A stretch of 5,506 nucleotides of DNA from Syntrophaceae bacterium (GTDB taxonomy: Bacteria > Desulfobacterota > Syntrophia > Syntrophales > UBA5619). The DNA lies in contig JAHFBU010000128.1 of assembly GCA_023249795.1 (NCBI GenBank), positions 1-5,506 on the forward strand, in the 5' to 3' direction. The translations under genes were made by a program, and so were the position numbers. Numbering within the stretch: position 1 is the first letter of the stretch; each line of letters opens with the position of its first letter. The notes beneath the pieces were generated by a model. That model was given only the letters and a program-made list of their open reading frames with translations, searched no databases and was not told the origin of the DNA. Positions 1 through 4,786 of the stretch are shown in pieces.

Positions 1-5
1 GGACT

Positions 6-12
6 CCTCCTT
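6..12 (-). promoter_or_regulatory. Ribosome binding site of a divergent gene starting left of the window
   Basis: Read on the - strand, the last bases are AAGGAGG followed by AGTCC, after which the window ends. AAGGAGG is a near-perfect Shine-Dalgarno sequence and stands out in a region with no + strand gene. With normal spacing the start codon would fall within a few bases beyond position 1, so a leftward gene probably begins just outside. Its identity cannot be seen. A short hairpin (GCGGT/ACCGC, 14-18 with 22-26) lies directly upstream of the site on the - strand and could modulate ribosome access; that is inference. Confidence 0.5.
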
Positions 13-63
13 CGCGGTTTTACCGCCTCGTTGGGGGAAACCCTCTTCCGCGCGATCCGACGG

Positions 64-100
64 GCGCCGGATGTGGGCGACCCTGATCGCAACCCGGCGC
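64..100 (-). repeat. Inverted repeat in the leader of the divergent transcript
   Basis: GCGCCGG at 64-70 is the exact reverse complement of CCGGCGC at 94-100. Inside the 23-base loop there is a second small complementary pair (GCGA/TCGC on the - strand). It lies just downstream of the putative - strand -10 box (102-107), so it would form at the 5' end of the leftward mRNA, about 90 bases before the inferred start codon. It could be a structured 5' leader or an operator. I do not recognise a known riboswitch consensus here. Confidence 0.35.
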
Positions 101-101
101 G

Positions 102-130
102 ATCATAAACAAGAAGCCCTTTTCCCGCAA
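102..130 (-). promoter_or_regulatory. Putative sigma-70 promoter for the divergent gene
   Basis: On the - strand TTGCGG (125-130) is followed after 17 bases by TATGAT (102-107). The -10 box matches five of six consensus positions, the -35 box matches mainly in its TTG, and the spacing is ideal. Transcription would start near position 95 and run left toward the strong ribosome binding site at 6-12, leaving a leader of roughly 95 bases. The agreement of promoter, spacing and downstream Shine-Dalgarno supports a divergent gene, but it rests on motif inspection only. Confidence 0.4.
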
Positions 131-153
131 GCGATTTTTCTCTCCGCATTCAA

Positions 154-168
154 TGATAATCGTTATCC
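154..168. promoter_or_regulatory. Fur-box-like palindrome
   Basis: TGATAATCGTTATCC agrees with the 7-1-7 Fur consensus (TGATAAT-N-ATTATCA) at 12 of 14 positions. The core GATAA-TCG-TTATC is a perfect palindrome in an AT-rich patch of a GC-rich region. It lies 24 bases upstream of the - strand -35 box and 40 bases upstream of the protease -35 box, so it does not overlap either promoter as drawn. Iron control of the divergent gene is possible. It may also be a chance palindrome or the site of another regulator. Confidence 0.3.
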
Positions 169-208
169 CTCCGGCATTGGATGAGGCGCCTTTTTTTCGA
201 AAAATGTC

Positions 209-236
209 TTGACAAGTCAGCCCGGCTTATTATTCT
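209..236 (+). promoter_or_regulatory. Putative sigma-70 promoter of the protease gene
   Basis: A perfect -35 hexamer TTGACA (209-214) is followed after 16 bases by TATTCT (231-236), a four-of-six -10 box in an AT-rich stretch. Transcription would begin near 243, giving a leader of about 67 bases before the ATG at 310. The site looks like a housekeeping promoter. I see no clear heat-shock sigma-32 or extracytoplasmic sigma-E pattern, although these are common for Do-type proteases in enterobacteria. Confidence 0.55.
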
Positions 237-248
237 ACGTGCCGGAAT

Positions 249-271
249 CGACCGGCCTTGCTTGCCGGTCG
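249..271. repeat. Perfect 8-bp inverted repeat in the protease leader
   Basis: CGACCGGC (249-256) and GCCGGTCG (264-271) are exact reverse complements separated by seven bases. The repeat starts about 12 bases after the -10 box, so it covers the first transcribed bases. It could be an operator for a repressor of the protease gene, or a 5' stem-loop that stabilises the mRNA. It has no T tract, and the gene begins 38 bases later, so an intrinsic terminator is unlikely. Confidence 0.5.
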
Positions 272-309
272 TGAATCTCAATTTTTCAATTAAGATGGAG
301 GACGTGACA

Positions 310-1785
310 ATGTTCAAGAAAGACAAAATTGCAGGGGCCGCTTTGTTCATTCTGATTGCTTTGATCATTGGTTTGGGGATGCCGACCGGCTTTATCTTTT
401 TCACACCAAAAGCATACGCGGCGGATATCCCCATCTCTCAAGAGTCGATCGATATCCTGACCAAGATCAATCAGGCCATGTCGGAGGTTGCCTCCGCCGT
501 GAAACCGGCCATTGTCAGCATCTCATCAACCAAGACCACCGAGGTTCGAAGCGCCCCCTCGCCTTTTTTCAATGACCCTTTCTTTAGAGAGTTTTTTGGA
601 AATCAGTTCCGAAATTTTCAACAACCGCAACAGCCGAAAGAGCGAAAGCAATCGGGACTCGGGTCCGGGGTCATCGTGGGGAAGGACGGTTATATTTTGA
701 CGAATAACCATGTCGTCAAGGGGGCTGACGAGATCAAGGTCAATCTGTCCGACAAGCGCGAATTCAAGGGAAAGATCATCGGAACGGACCAGAAGACGGA
801 TCTGGCCGTCATCAAGATCGAAGCCGATAATCTTCCCGTCATCAAGCTCGGAAATTCGGATACGTTGAAGATCGGCGAGACGGTGATTGCGGTCGGCATC
901 CCCTTCGGCCTCAATCAGACGGTGACATCCGGGATCGTCAGCGCCAAGGGACGCGCTAATGTCGGGATTGCGGATTATGAAGACTTTATCCAGACGGATG
1001 CGGCGATCAATCCGGGCAACTCCGGCGGCGCCCTGGTCAATATCAAAGGCGAGCTCATCGGCATCAATACGGCCATCGTCAGCTCATCCGGCGGCTATAT
1101 GGGTATAGGCTTTGCGATACCGAGCAACATGGCCAAGGCGGTCATGGACAGCCTGCTCAGTAAAGGCAAAGTGGTCAGGGGATGGCTTGGGGTTTCCATT
1201 CAGGCCATAACACCGGAACTGAGCAAGCAGTTTGGCTCAAAGGATGAGAGCGGCGCGCTCATCGGTGATGTCGTTGAGGACGGTCCGGCGGCAAAAGCAG
1301 GAATACAGGCTGGTGATATCATTGTTGAGTTTGACGGCAAGGAGGTCTTTGATCCGACGAGTCTGAGGAATACGGTGGCTGTTTTGCCTCCCGGCAAGGT
1401 GGTAACGGTAAAAGTTCTCCGTGATGGAAAGGAAATGACGATCAGTGTCACGGTCGCCGAGCAGCCGGATCAGGCGCAAAAGGATATGAACGCGGTCGAC
1501 AACCAGCTCAAAGGAATCCGTGTGGAGAACCTGACCCCGGAGTTAAGAAAAAAGATGGAACTGCCGGTCCGGGTGATGGGCGTGATTGTTTCGGACATTG
1601 CCGAGGAGAGTCCGGCGGAAGGAATCCTGATGAGCGGGGACATCATCATGCAGATCAACCGCAAGAACATCAAAAGCGTAAAGGACTATGAGACGGCGGT
1701 ATCCGGTATCAAGGCAAAGCAGGGAGTCATCCTATTGATCTATCGACACGGTTCGTCGATCTATGTCACCCTTCCGGCGGAGTAA
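310..1785 (+). CDS. degP: Periplasmic serine protease of the Do/HtrA family (DegP/DegQ type)
   Basis: A 491-residue secreted protease/chaperone that degrades or refolds misfolded envelope proteins, normally as an oligomer. A signal peptide (KKDK, hydrophobic core, cut after AYA at about residue 37) exports it. The trypsin-like domain shows the triad: His134 in TNNHVV, Asp164 in KTDLAV, Ser238 in NPGNSGG. A Phe/Gln-rich stretch at about 80-110 resembles the LA-loop region of Do proteases. PDZ1 spans about 289-385 and PDZ2 about 400-491; length and layout are typical. The start is set by GGAGG at 297-301, eight bases before ATG 310. In-frame ATGs at 181 and 295 are rejected: the first lies upstream of the promoter and the second overlaps the ribosome site. 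The family is certain. Whether it is DegP or DegQ cannot be decided, so the symbol is provisional. It is probably transcribed alone. Confidence 0.95.
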   Translation: MFKKDKIAGAALFILIALIIGLGMPTGFIFFTPKAYAADIPISQESIDILTKINQAMSEVASAVKPAIVSISSTKTTEVRSAPSPFFNDPFFREFFGNQFRNFQQPQQPKERKQSGLGSGVIVGKDGYILTNNHVVKGADEIKVNLSDKREFKGKIIGTDQKTDLAVIKIEADNLPVIKLGNSDTLKIGETVIAVGIPFGLNQTVTSGIVSAKGRANVGIADYEDFIQTDAAINPGNSGGALVNIKGELIGINTAIVSSSGGYMGIGFAIPSNMAKAVMDSLLSKGKVVRGWLGVSIQAITPELSKQFGSKDESGALIGDVVEDGPAAKAGIQAGDIIVEFDGKEVFDPTSLRNTVAVLPPGKVVTVKVLRDGKEMTISVTVAEQPDQAQKDMNAVDNQLKGIRVENLTPELRKKMELPVRVMGVIVSDIAEESPAEGILMSGDIIMQINRKNIKSVKDYETAVSGIKAKQGVILLIYRHGSSIYVTLPAE

Positions 1786-1830
1786 AGTTCGGATTCGCAC
1801 GTTCTGTTCCCGCTTCGTATAGGCGAAGTC

Positions 1831-1866
1831 ATGGGTGGGGCAAATGAATATATTCGCCCCACCCAT
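1831..1866. repeat. Perfect 11-bp hairpin between the protease gene and moaC
   Basis: ATGGGTGGGGC (1831-1841) and GCCCCACCCAT (1856-1866) are exact reverse complements around a 14-base AT-rich loop, which can add about three more pairs after one mismatch. A small hairpin (CTTCG/CGAAG, 1813-1817 with 1824-1828) precedes it. It begins 46 bases after the protease stop codon. No T run follows on either strand, so it is not a classic intrinsic terminator. It may still stop transcription or protect the mRNA 3' end. The GGGGC/GCCCC arms with an AT-rich centre also resemble dispersed palindromic intergenic repeats of other genomes. Confidence 0.6.
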
Positions 1867-1947
1867 GCAAGCGGCGCCAACTCATTGCTCTGCCCTTCTT
1901 TAAGGATGCATCGATCGGTCCGCGTTTTTTGTGACCCGCCATCTTTC

Positions 1948-1976
1948 TTGACGGAGCGAAATGGCTGTGCTAAGTT
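1948..1976 (+). promoter_or_regulatory. Putative promoter upstream of moaC
   Basis: TTGACG (1948-1953, five of six -35 positions) is followed after 17 bases by TAAGTT (1971-1976), a weak -10 box that is helped by an upstream TG in the extended -10 position (TGC, 1968-1970). Transcription would begin near 1983, about 37 bases before the moaC ATG. This would make moaC and the genes behind it a unit separate from the protease. The strong -35 and exact spacing favour it; the -10 is poor. Confidence 0.4.
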
Positions 1977-2023
1977 CCACCCGGATTTTGCAGTCAACCC
2001 TATTCCTGTACAGCAGGCCATGA
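1961..2023 (+). CDS. Possible 20-residue leader peptide overlapping moaC
   Basis: A 20-codon reading frame starts at ATG 1961 behind GGAG (1953-1956) and ends in a TGA whose ATGA (2020-2023) overlaps the moaC start codon. This geometry is typical of translational coupling and would explain how moaC, which has only AGCAGG two bases upstream of its ATG, is initiated. However, the ATG lies inside the spacer of the putative promoter at 1948-1976. If that promoter is real, this frame is not transcribed from it. The peptide (MAVLSSTRILQ...) resembles nothing I know. Low confidence. Confidence 0.15.
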   Translation: MAVLSSTRILQSTLFLYSRP

Positions 2024-2502
2024 AAGAACTATCCCATCTCGATGAAAAGGGAGAGGCGCGCATGGTGGATGTGACGGCCAAGGCGCCCACTCTTCGCCGT
2101 GCGATTGCACGGGGGAAGGTCAGGATGCGTCCGGAAACCGCCGCGCTGATCCAGGAGGGGGGAATCCCGAAGGGTGATGTCTTCGCCACGGCCCGAATCG
2201 CGGGGATCATGGCGGCCAAGCAGACCGGGGGGCTCATTCCCCTGTGCCATCCGCTGGAACTTACGGGGGTCGAGGTTCTCTTCTCCTGCGACCCTCTGGC
2301 AGGCGAGGTCGAAATCGAGGCGAAAGTCAATACGGTAGGCAGAACCGGTGTCGAGATGGAGGCCATGACGGCCGTCGGCGTAGCCGCACTCACCATTTAC
2401 GACATGTGCAAGGCGGTCGACCGGGAGATAACCCTCACGGATATTCGGCTGATCGGCAAAGAGGGCGGCAAGAGCGGCGCCTTCGTCAGACGGGAAGAAT
2501 AG
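2020..2502 (+). CDS. moaC: Cyclic pyranopterin monophosphate synthase MoaC
   Basis: A 160-residue cytosolic enzyme of molybdenum-cofactor synthesis. With MoaA it converts GTP to cyclic pyranopterin monophosphate; MoaC performs the second step from 3',8-cyclo-7,8-dihydro-GTP. Family signatures are all present: ARMVDV near the N-terminus, KGDVFATARIAGI, LIPLCHP, TGVEMEA, ALTIYDMCKAV and GGKSG at the C-terminus. Counting from ATG 2020, the residues known to matter in E. coli MoaC fall at identical numbers: Lys51, His77, Glu112, Glu114, Asp128 and Lys131. This strongly supports the start chosen. The upstream extension of the frame to 1831 begins inside a hairpin and has no family similarity. The ribosome site is weak (AGCAGG, two bases from ATG). 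No other Moco gene is visible in the window; the next gene starts 26 bases downstream. Confidence 0.96.
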   Translation: MKELSHLDEKGEARMVDVTAKAPTLRRAIARGKVRMRPETAALIQEGGIPKGDVFATARIAGIMAAKQTGGLIPLCHPLELTGVEVLFSCDPLAGEVEIEAKVNTVGRTGVEMEAMTAVGVAALTIYDMCKAVDREITLTDIRLIGKEGGKSGAFVRREE

Positions 2503-2528
2503 CGGGTCCGCTCCCGCATGGAGAGTTT

Positions 2529-3053
2529 ATGTTGCAGCGCGTCTATACGATCAGAAGGGCGTTTTTGATTCCCCTCGGCCTGGATGCCTTTCTTCTGCTC
2601 TCTCTTTTTGCCATCTCATGGCTACCCCAGGGTTCAACGACGGAACGACTTGTGTTTGCGGTTTTTTTCTTTCCGTCCGTTTATCTCTTCCTCGAATGTA
2701 TTTTCCGCCGGGTCACGGTGGACGACGAGGGGATCGCCCTCCGGAGGCTCCGGAAAGAGAAGCGGGTTCCCTGGGATGGGGTCACCCACGTCGGAGGTCT
2801 CAGTCTTCGCGGGAAGGTCTATCTGCTGCTTACAACCGTCAGGGGGTTATTCATCGTTTCCAATGCCTATGGCAAATTTCCCGAACTGAAAGAAGCGATC
2901 GTCTCTCATGTCGATCCTGCAAGGGTGGCGGAAGAGGTTCGCCTGCGGGAAGGATGCCCCCCGTCCGGGGTCGCCCATATTGCCATGGCGTGGGTCGCAG
3001 CCGTGTTTATGGTCGGCATTATCGTGATCAAGATGCTGCCTTTGATGGCCTGA
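2529..3053 (+). CDS. Membrane protein with a bacterial PH-like domain, function unknown
   Basis: A 174-residue protein with two hydrophobic segments near the N-terminus (about 11-31 and 39-58), a soluble middle part, and one more at the C-terminus (about 149-171). The middle part (about 60-125) has the pattern of small bacterial PH domains: a short strand (RRVTVDDEGIALRRL), a basic turn and a PWDGVTHV motif, then strands ending in an aliphatic helix. In DUF304/bPH-type proteins the motif 'dd.Gi....w...v.wd.I..v' follows paired membrane helices, as here. Such proteins are thought to act at the membrane, but no biochemical role can be given. The ATG has GGAG (2520-2523) five bases upstream. It lies 26 bases after moaC, so it is probably co-transcribed. 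The frame is open further upstream, but that part overlaps moaC and is not coding. Assignment to the bPH fold is by eye. Confidence 0.75.
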   Translation: MLQRVYTIRRAFLIPLGLDAFLLLSLFAISWLPQGSTTERLVFAVFFFPSVYLFLECIFRRVTVDDEGIALRRLRKEKRVPWDGVTHVGGLSLRGKVYLLLTTVRGLFIVSNAYGKFPELKEAIVSHVDPARVAEEVRLREGCPPSGVAHIAMAWVAAVFMVGIIVIKMLPLMA

Positions 3054-3101
3054 GGGCCGGGATCTCTCCGAATGGCTTCTAAGAAAGGAATCCGCTGATT
3101 C

Positions 3102-3410
3102 ATGGTCCGTAACAGGCAAAAATCCGCCGTCGAGCCGACGGCACGGGAAAAGCGGTCGACCCCGGCAGCCGTGGCAGAAGCAGTACTTGAGAAGCAGCTC
3201 GATGATATCACCACGATCCTCTGCAAGGGGGAGAAGGGTAAAAGCAGACTCTATGAAGAGATTATGGCCATGGTGGAGAGGAGTCTCGTCCGGATTGCCC
3301 TCCGACGGTCGCAAAACGTGAAAAGCACGGCGGCCGCTTATCTGGGAATCAACCGGAATACCTTGCAGAAGAAGATGGTCGGCCTCGGGATCGATCGCGA
3401 TCCGGAATGA
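3102..3410 (+). CDS. Small stand-alone Fis-type helix-turn-helix DNA-binding protein
   Basis: A 102-residue protein whose C-terminal half matches the Fis family and the C-terminal domain of NtrC-type activators: SRLYEEIMAMVERSLV, then AAAYLGINRNTLQKKM, ending in GLGI. The helix-turn-helix covers about residues 74-98, with GINRNTL in the recognition helix. This aligns closely with the end of E. coli Fis (MGINRGTLRKKL). The N-terminal 25 residues are basic, Ala/Pro-rich and probably disordered. There is no AAA+ or receiver domain, so it is not a sigma-54 activator. It is likely a nucleoid-associated or local transcription factor, perhaps controlling its neighbours (inference). The start is the first ATG after an in-frame TGA at 3096; GAAAGGAA lies about 11 bases upstream, a slightly long spacing. 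The gap to the previous gene is 48 bases. I leave the symbol blank because orthology to fis is uncertain. Confidence 0.88.
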   Translation: MVRNRQKSAVEPTAREKRSTPAAVAEAVLEKQLDDITTILCKGEKGKSRLYEEIMAMVERSLVRIALRRSQNVKSTAAAYLGINRNTLQKKMVGLGIDRDPE

Positions 3411-3416
3411 ACGACG

Positions 3417-3458
3417 GGTGGGCAAAACGGATGGGGGGAGATTTTAAATCTGCCCGCC
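3417..3458. repeat. Inverted repeat enclosing an AT-rich palindrome before the beta-helix gene
   Basis: GGTGGGCA (3417-3424) can pair with TGCCCGCC (3451-3458), seven Watson-Crick pairs and one G-U, around a 26-base loop. The right half contains AGATTTTAAATCT (3439-3451), a perfect 6-1-6 palindrome that is conspicuously AT-rich here. It begins six bases after the fis-like stop codon and ends about 50 bases before the next start. Possible roles are an operator, an internal promoter region or an mRNA-processing hairpin. It resembles a Fis site only loosely, because the outer C is missing. Confidence 0.35.
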
Positions 3459-3492
3459 TGTGGCCCCGCGGGAGAATGGACGGGATACGGCG

Positions 3493-3499
3493 AAGGGGG
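3493..3499 (+). promoter_or_regulatory. Ribosome binding site that decides the start of the beta-helix gene
   Basis: AAGGGGG lies eight bases before ATG 3508. The same frame could start earlier at GTG 3460, adding 16 polar residues, but that codon has no purine-rich site at the right distance and follows directly on the GC-rich inverted repeat. ATG 3508 is therefore preferred; ATG 3517 is a weaker alternative. Confidence 0.6.
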
Positions 3500-3507
3500 A
3501 AAAGTCG

Positions 3508-4773
3508 ATGACCCAGATGAATCTCCCGGCAGCGGTGGAACGACTCCTGGCCCGGGGCGTCCGGATCCCAGCCCCTTTTTCCGTTGACATCGGCCAAGAG
3601 GTCGATCCGGAACGCATTTCCGCAAACGGGGTTATTTTGTACACGGGGACGAAGATCTCCGGGGCGAAAACCCTGATCTCCTCGGATGTCAAGCTGGGCG
3701 AGGAAGCGCCGGTAACGGTGGCCGACTGCCGGCTCGGCAGGGGGGTGGAGCTTAAAGGAGGCTTTTTCAACGCTTCCGTATTTCTGGATCGGGCGAACAT
3801 GGGGTCCGGCGCCCAGGTCCGCGAGGGGTGTCTCCTCGAGGAGGAGGCCAGCGGGAACCATACCGTCGGTCTGAAACAGACCATCCTCTTTCCGTTTGTC
3901 ACATTGGGCAGTCTGATCAACTTCTGCGACGCCTTTCTGGCCGGGGGAACCAGCCGCAAAAACCACAGCGAGGTCGGCAGCTCCTACGTCCATTTCAACT
4001 TCTCCCACAACCAGGACAAAGCGACGGCGTCGCTCCTGGGCGATGTGCCCCGCGGCGTGATGCTGAGGGAACCCCCGATCTTCCTCGGAGGACAGGGGGG
4101 GCTCGTGGGACCGGCCCGGATCGGTTTCGGAACGGTAATCGCCGCGGGAGAGGTCTGGCGGAAAGATTGCCTCGAGGGGGGGAAACTGCTCCGCGGAGAG
4201 CGGCAGCTTCTCTCCGCATCGGCTTTTCATCCGGGACTCTACGGCGACATCCGCCGGCGGGTGACCAACAACGTCCACTATGTCGCGAATCTGCTCGCCC
4301 TGAGGCAGTGGTATCTCCATGTGCGCCGTTCCTTCTCCGGCGATCCGGGTATGGGGGAGGCGCTCTGCCGGGGGGCGATGGAGATCCTGGAGACGGCCAT
4401 GGTAGAGCGGTTGACACGGTTCGGGGCCCTGGCGGATAAGATGGAAGAATCGCTGGAGCTCGGCGAGAGATTTCTGCCGGACGAAACCCGCGGAGAAATT
4501 CTGCGGCAGCAGCGGGAGTTCCGGGAAAGGTGGCCGGAGCTGAAGGTTGGTCTGACGGATCGTCGGGAGGAGGCGGCCGGCCATGAGGAACGGGATGGAT
4601 TCCTCGCAAAGCTGGCCCCCGTTCGGGAGGCGCAGGGAGATGATTATATCAGGGCGATCCGTTCTCTGGACCTGGATGTCGCTTCTCTCGGAACCCTGTG
4701 GCTTCATAGGGTCGTCGATGCCGTCGTGGAAAGGGCGCTCGCCTGCGTTCCTTCCTGTTGTGAAAGACTGTGA
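3508..4773 (+). CDS. GlmU-like left-handed beta-helix protein without a pyrophosphorylase domain
   Basis: A 421-residue protein. Residues about 40-220 show imperfect hexapeptide repeats of a left-handed beta-helix (I-A-N-G-V-I, V-K-L-G, C-R-L-G-R-G-V, A-N-M-G-S-G-A, A-R-I-G-F-G-T-V-I-A-A-G). Residues 120-220 resemble the GlmU acetyltransferase half: VGLKQTIL against VEMKKARL, NHSEVGSSYVHFNF against DNVNIGAGTITCNYDG, DKATASLLGD against NKFKTIIGD. The GlmU uridylyltransferase half with its GxGTRM-type loop is absent. Residues about 245-421 are mostly helical with conserved-looking VTNNVHYVANLLALRQWY, and I recognise no domain there. By eye the GlmU catalytic histidine (His363 in E. coli) aligns with Phe139, so acetyltransferase activity is doubtful. 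It may bind or modify a sugar nucleotide. The GlmS-like gene starts 13 bases downstream, suggesting a joint role in amino-sugar metabolism. Databases may label this family 'UDP-GlcNAc pyrophosphorylase', which would be misleading. Confidence 0.8.
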   Translation: MTQMNLPAAVERLLARGVRIPAPFSVDIGQEVDPERISANGVILYTGTKISGAKTLISSDVKLGEEAPVTVADCRLGRGVELKGGFFNASVFLDRANMGSGAQVREGCLLEEEASGNHTVGLKQTILFPFVTLGSLINFCDAFLAGGTSRKNHSEVGSSYVHFNFSHNQDKATASLLGDVPRGVMLREPPIFLGGQGGLVGPARIGFGTVIAAGEVWRKDCLEGGKLLRGERQLLSASAFHPGLYGDIRRRVTNNVHYVANLLALRQWYLHVRRSFSGDPGMGEALCRGAMEILETAMVERLTRFGALADKMEESLELGERFLPDETRGEILRQQREFRERWPELKVGLTDRREEAAGHEERDGFLAKLAPVREAQGDDYIRAIRSLDLDVASLGTLWLHRVVDAVVERALACVPSCCERL

Positions 4774-4779
4774 AAAGGA
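4774..4779 (+). promoter_or_regulatory. Ribosome binding site for a GTG start
   Basis: AAAGGA ends seven bases before GTG 4787. An ATG at 4785 overlaps this GTG in another frame but reaches a stop after eight codons (TGA 4809-4811). Only the GTG frame stays open for the rest of the window, so GTG 4787 is the best start. The next in-frame ATG (4841) has no ribosome site. Confidence 0.6.
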
Positions 4780-4786
4780 AATAGAT

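Noticed and set aside
181..309. N-terminal extension of the protease from ATG 181 or ATG 295
   Set aside because: It would place the promoter and inverted repeat inside the gene and bury the signal peptide behind about 43 residues. ATG 295 overlaps the GGAGG ribosome site used by ATG 310.
1904..1930. Possible intrinsic terminator before a T6 run at 1925-1930
   Set aside because: The bases before the T run (overlapping short palindromes GATGCATC, ATCGAT, CGATCG) do not form a GC-rich stem ending at the T run.
1831..2019. N-terminal extension of the moaC frame
   Set aside because: It starts inside the 11-bp hairpin, adds 63 residues with no MoaC similarity, and E. coli residue numbering fits exactly from ATG 2020.
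1761..2396. 211-codon - strand frame opposite moaC
   Set aside because: moaC on the + strand is unambiguous; the antisense product is low-complexity Ser/Ala/Arg-rich and has no ribosome site.
2244..2528. Upstream extension of the PH-like gene frame
   Set aside because: It overlaps moaC, is extremely Arg/Gly-rich, and a proper ribosome site precedes ATG 2529.
3828..4439. 203-codon + strand frame within the beta-helix gene
   Set aside because: It is a shifted frame giving an Arg/Pro/Gly-rich product, while the frame of 3508-4773 gives clear hexapeptide repeats.
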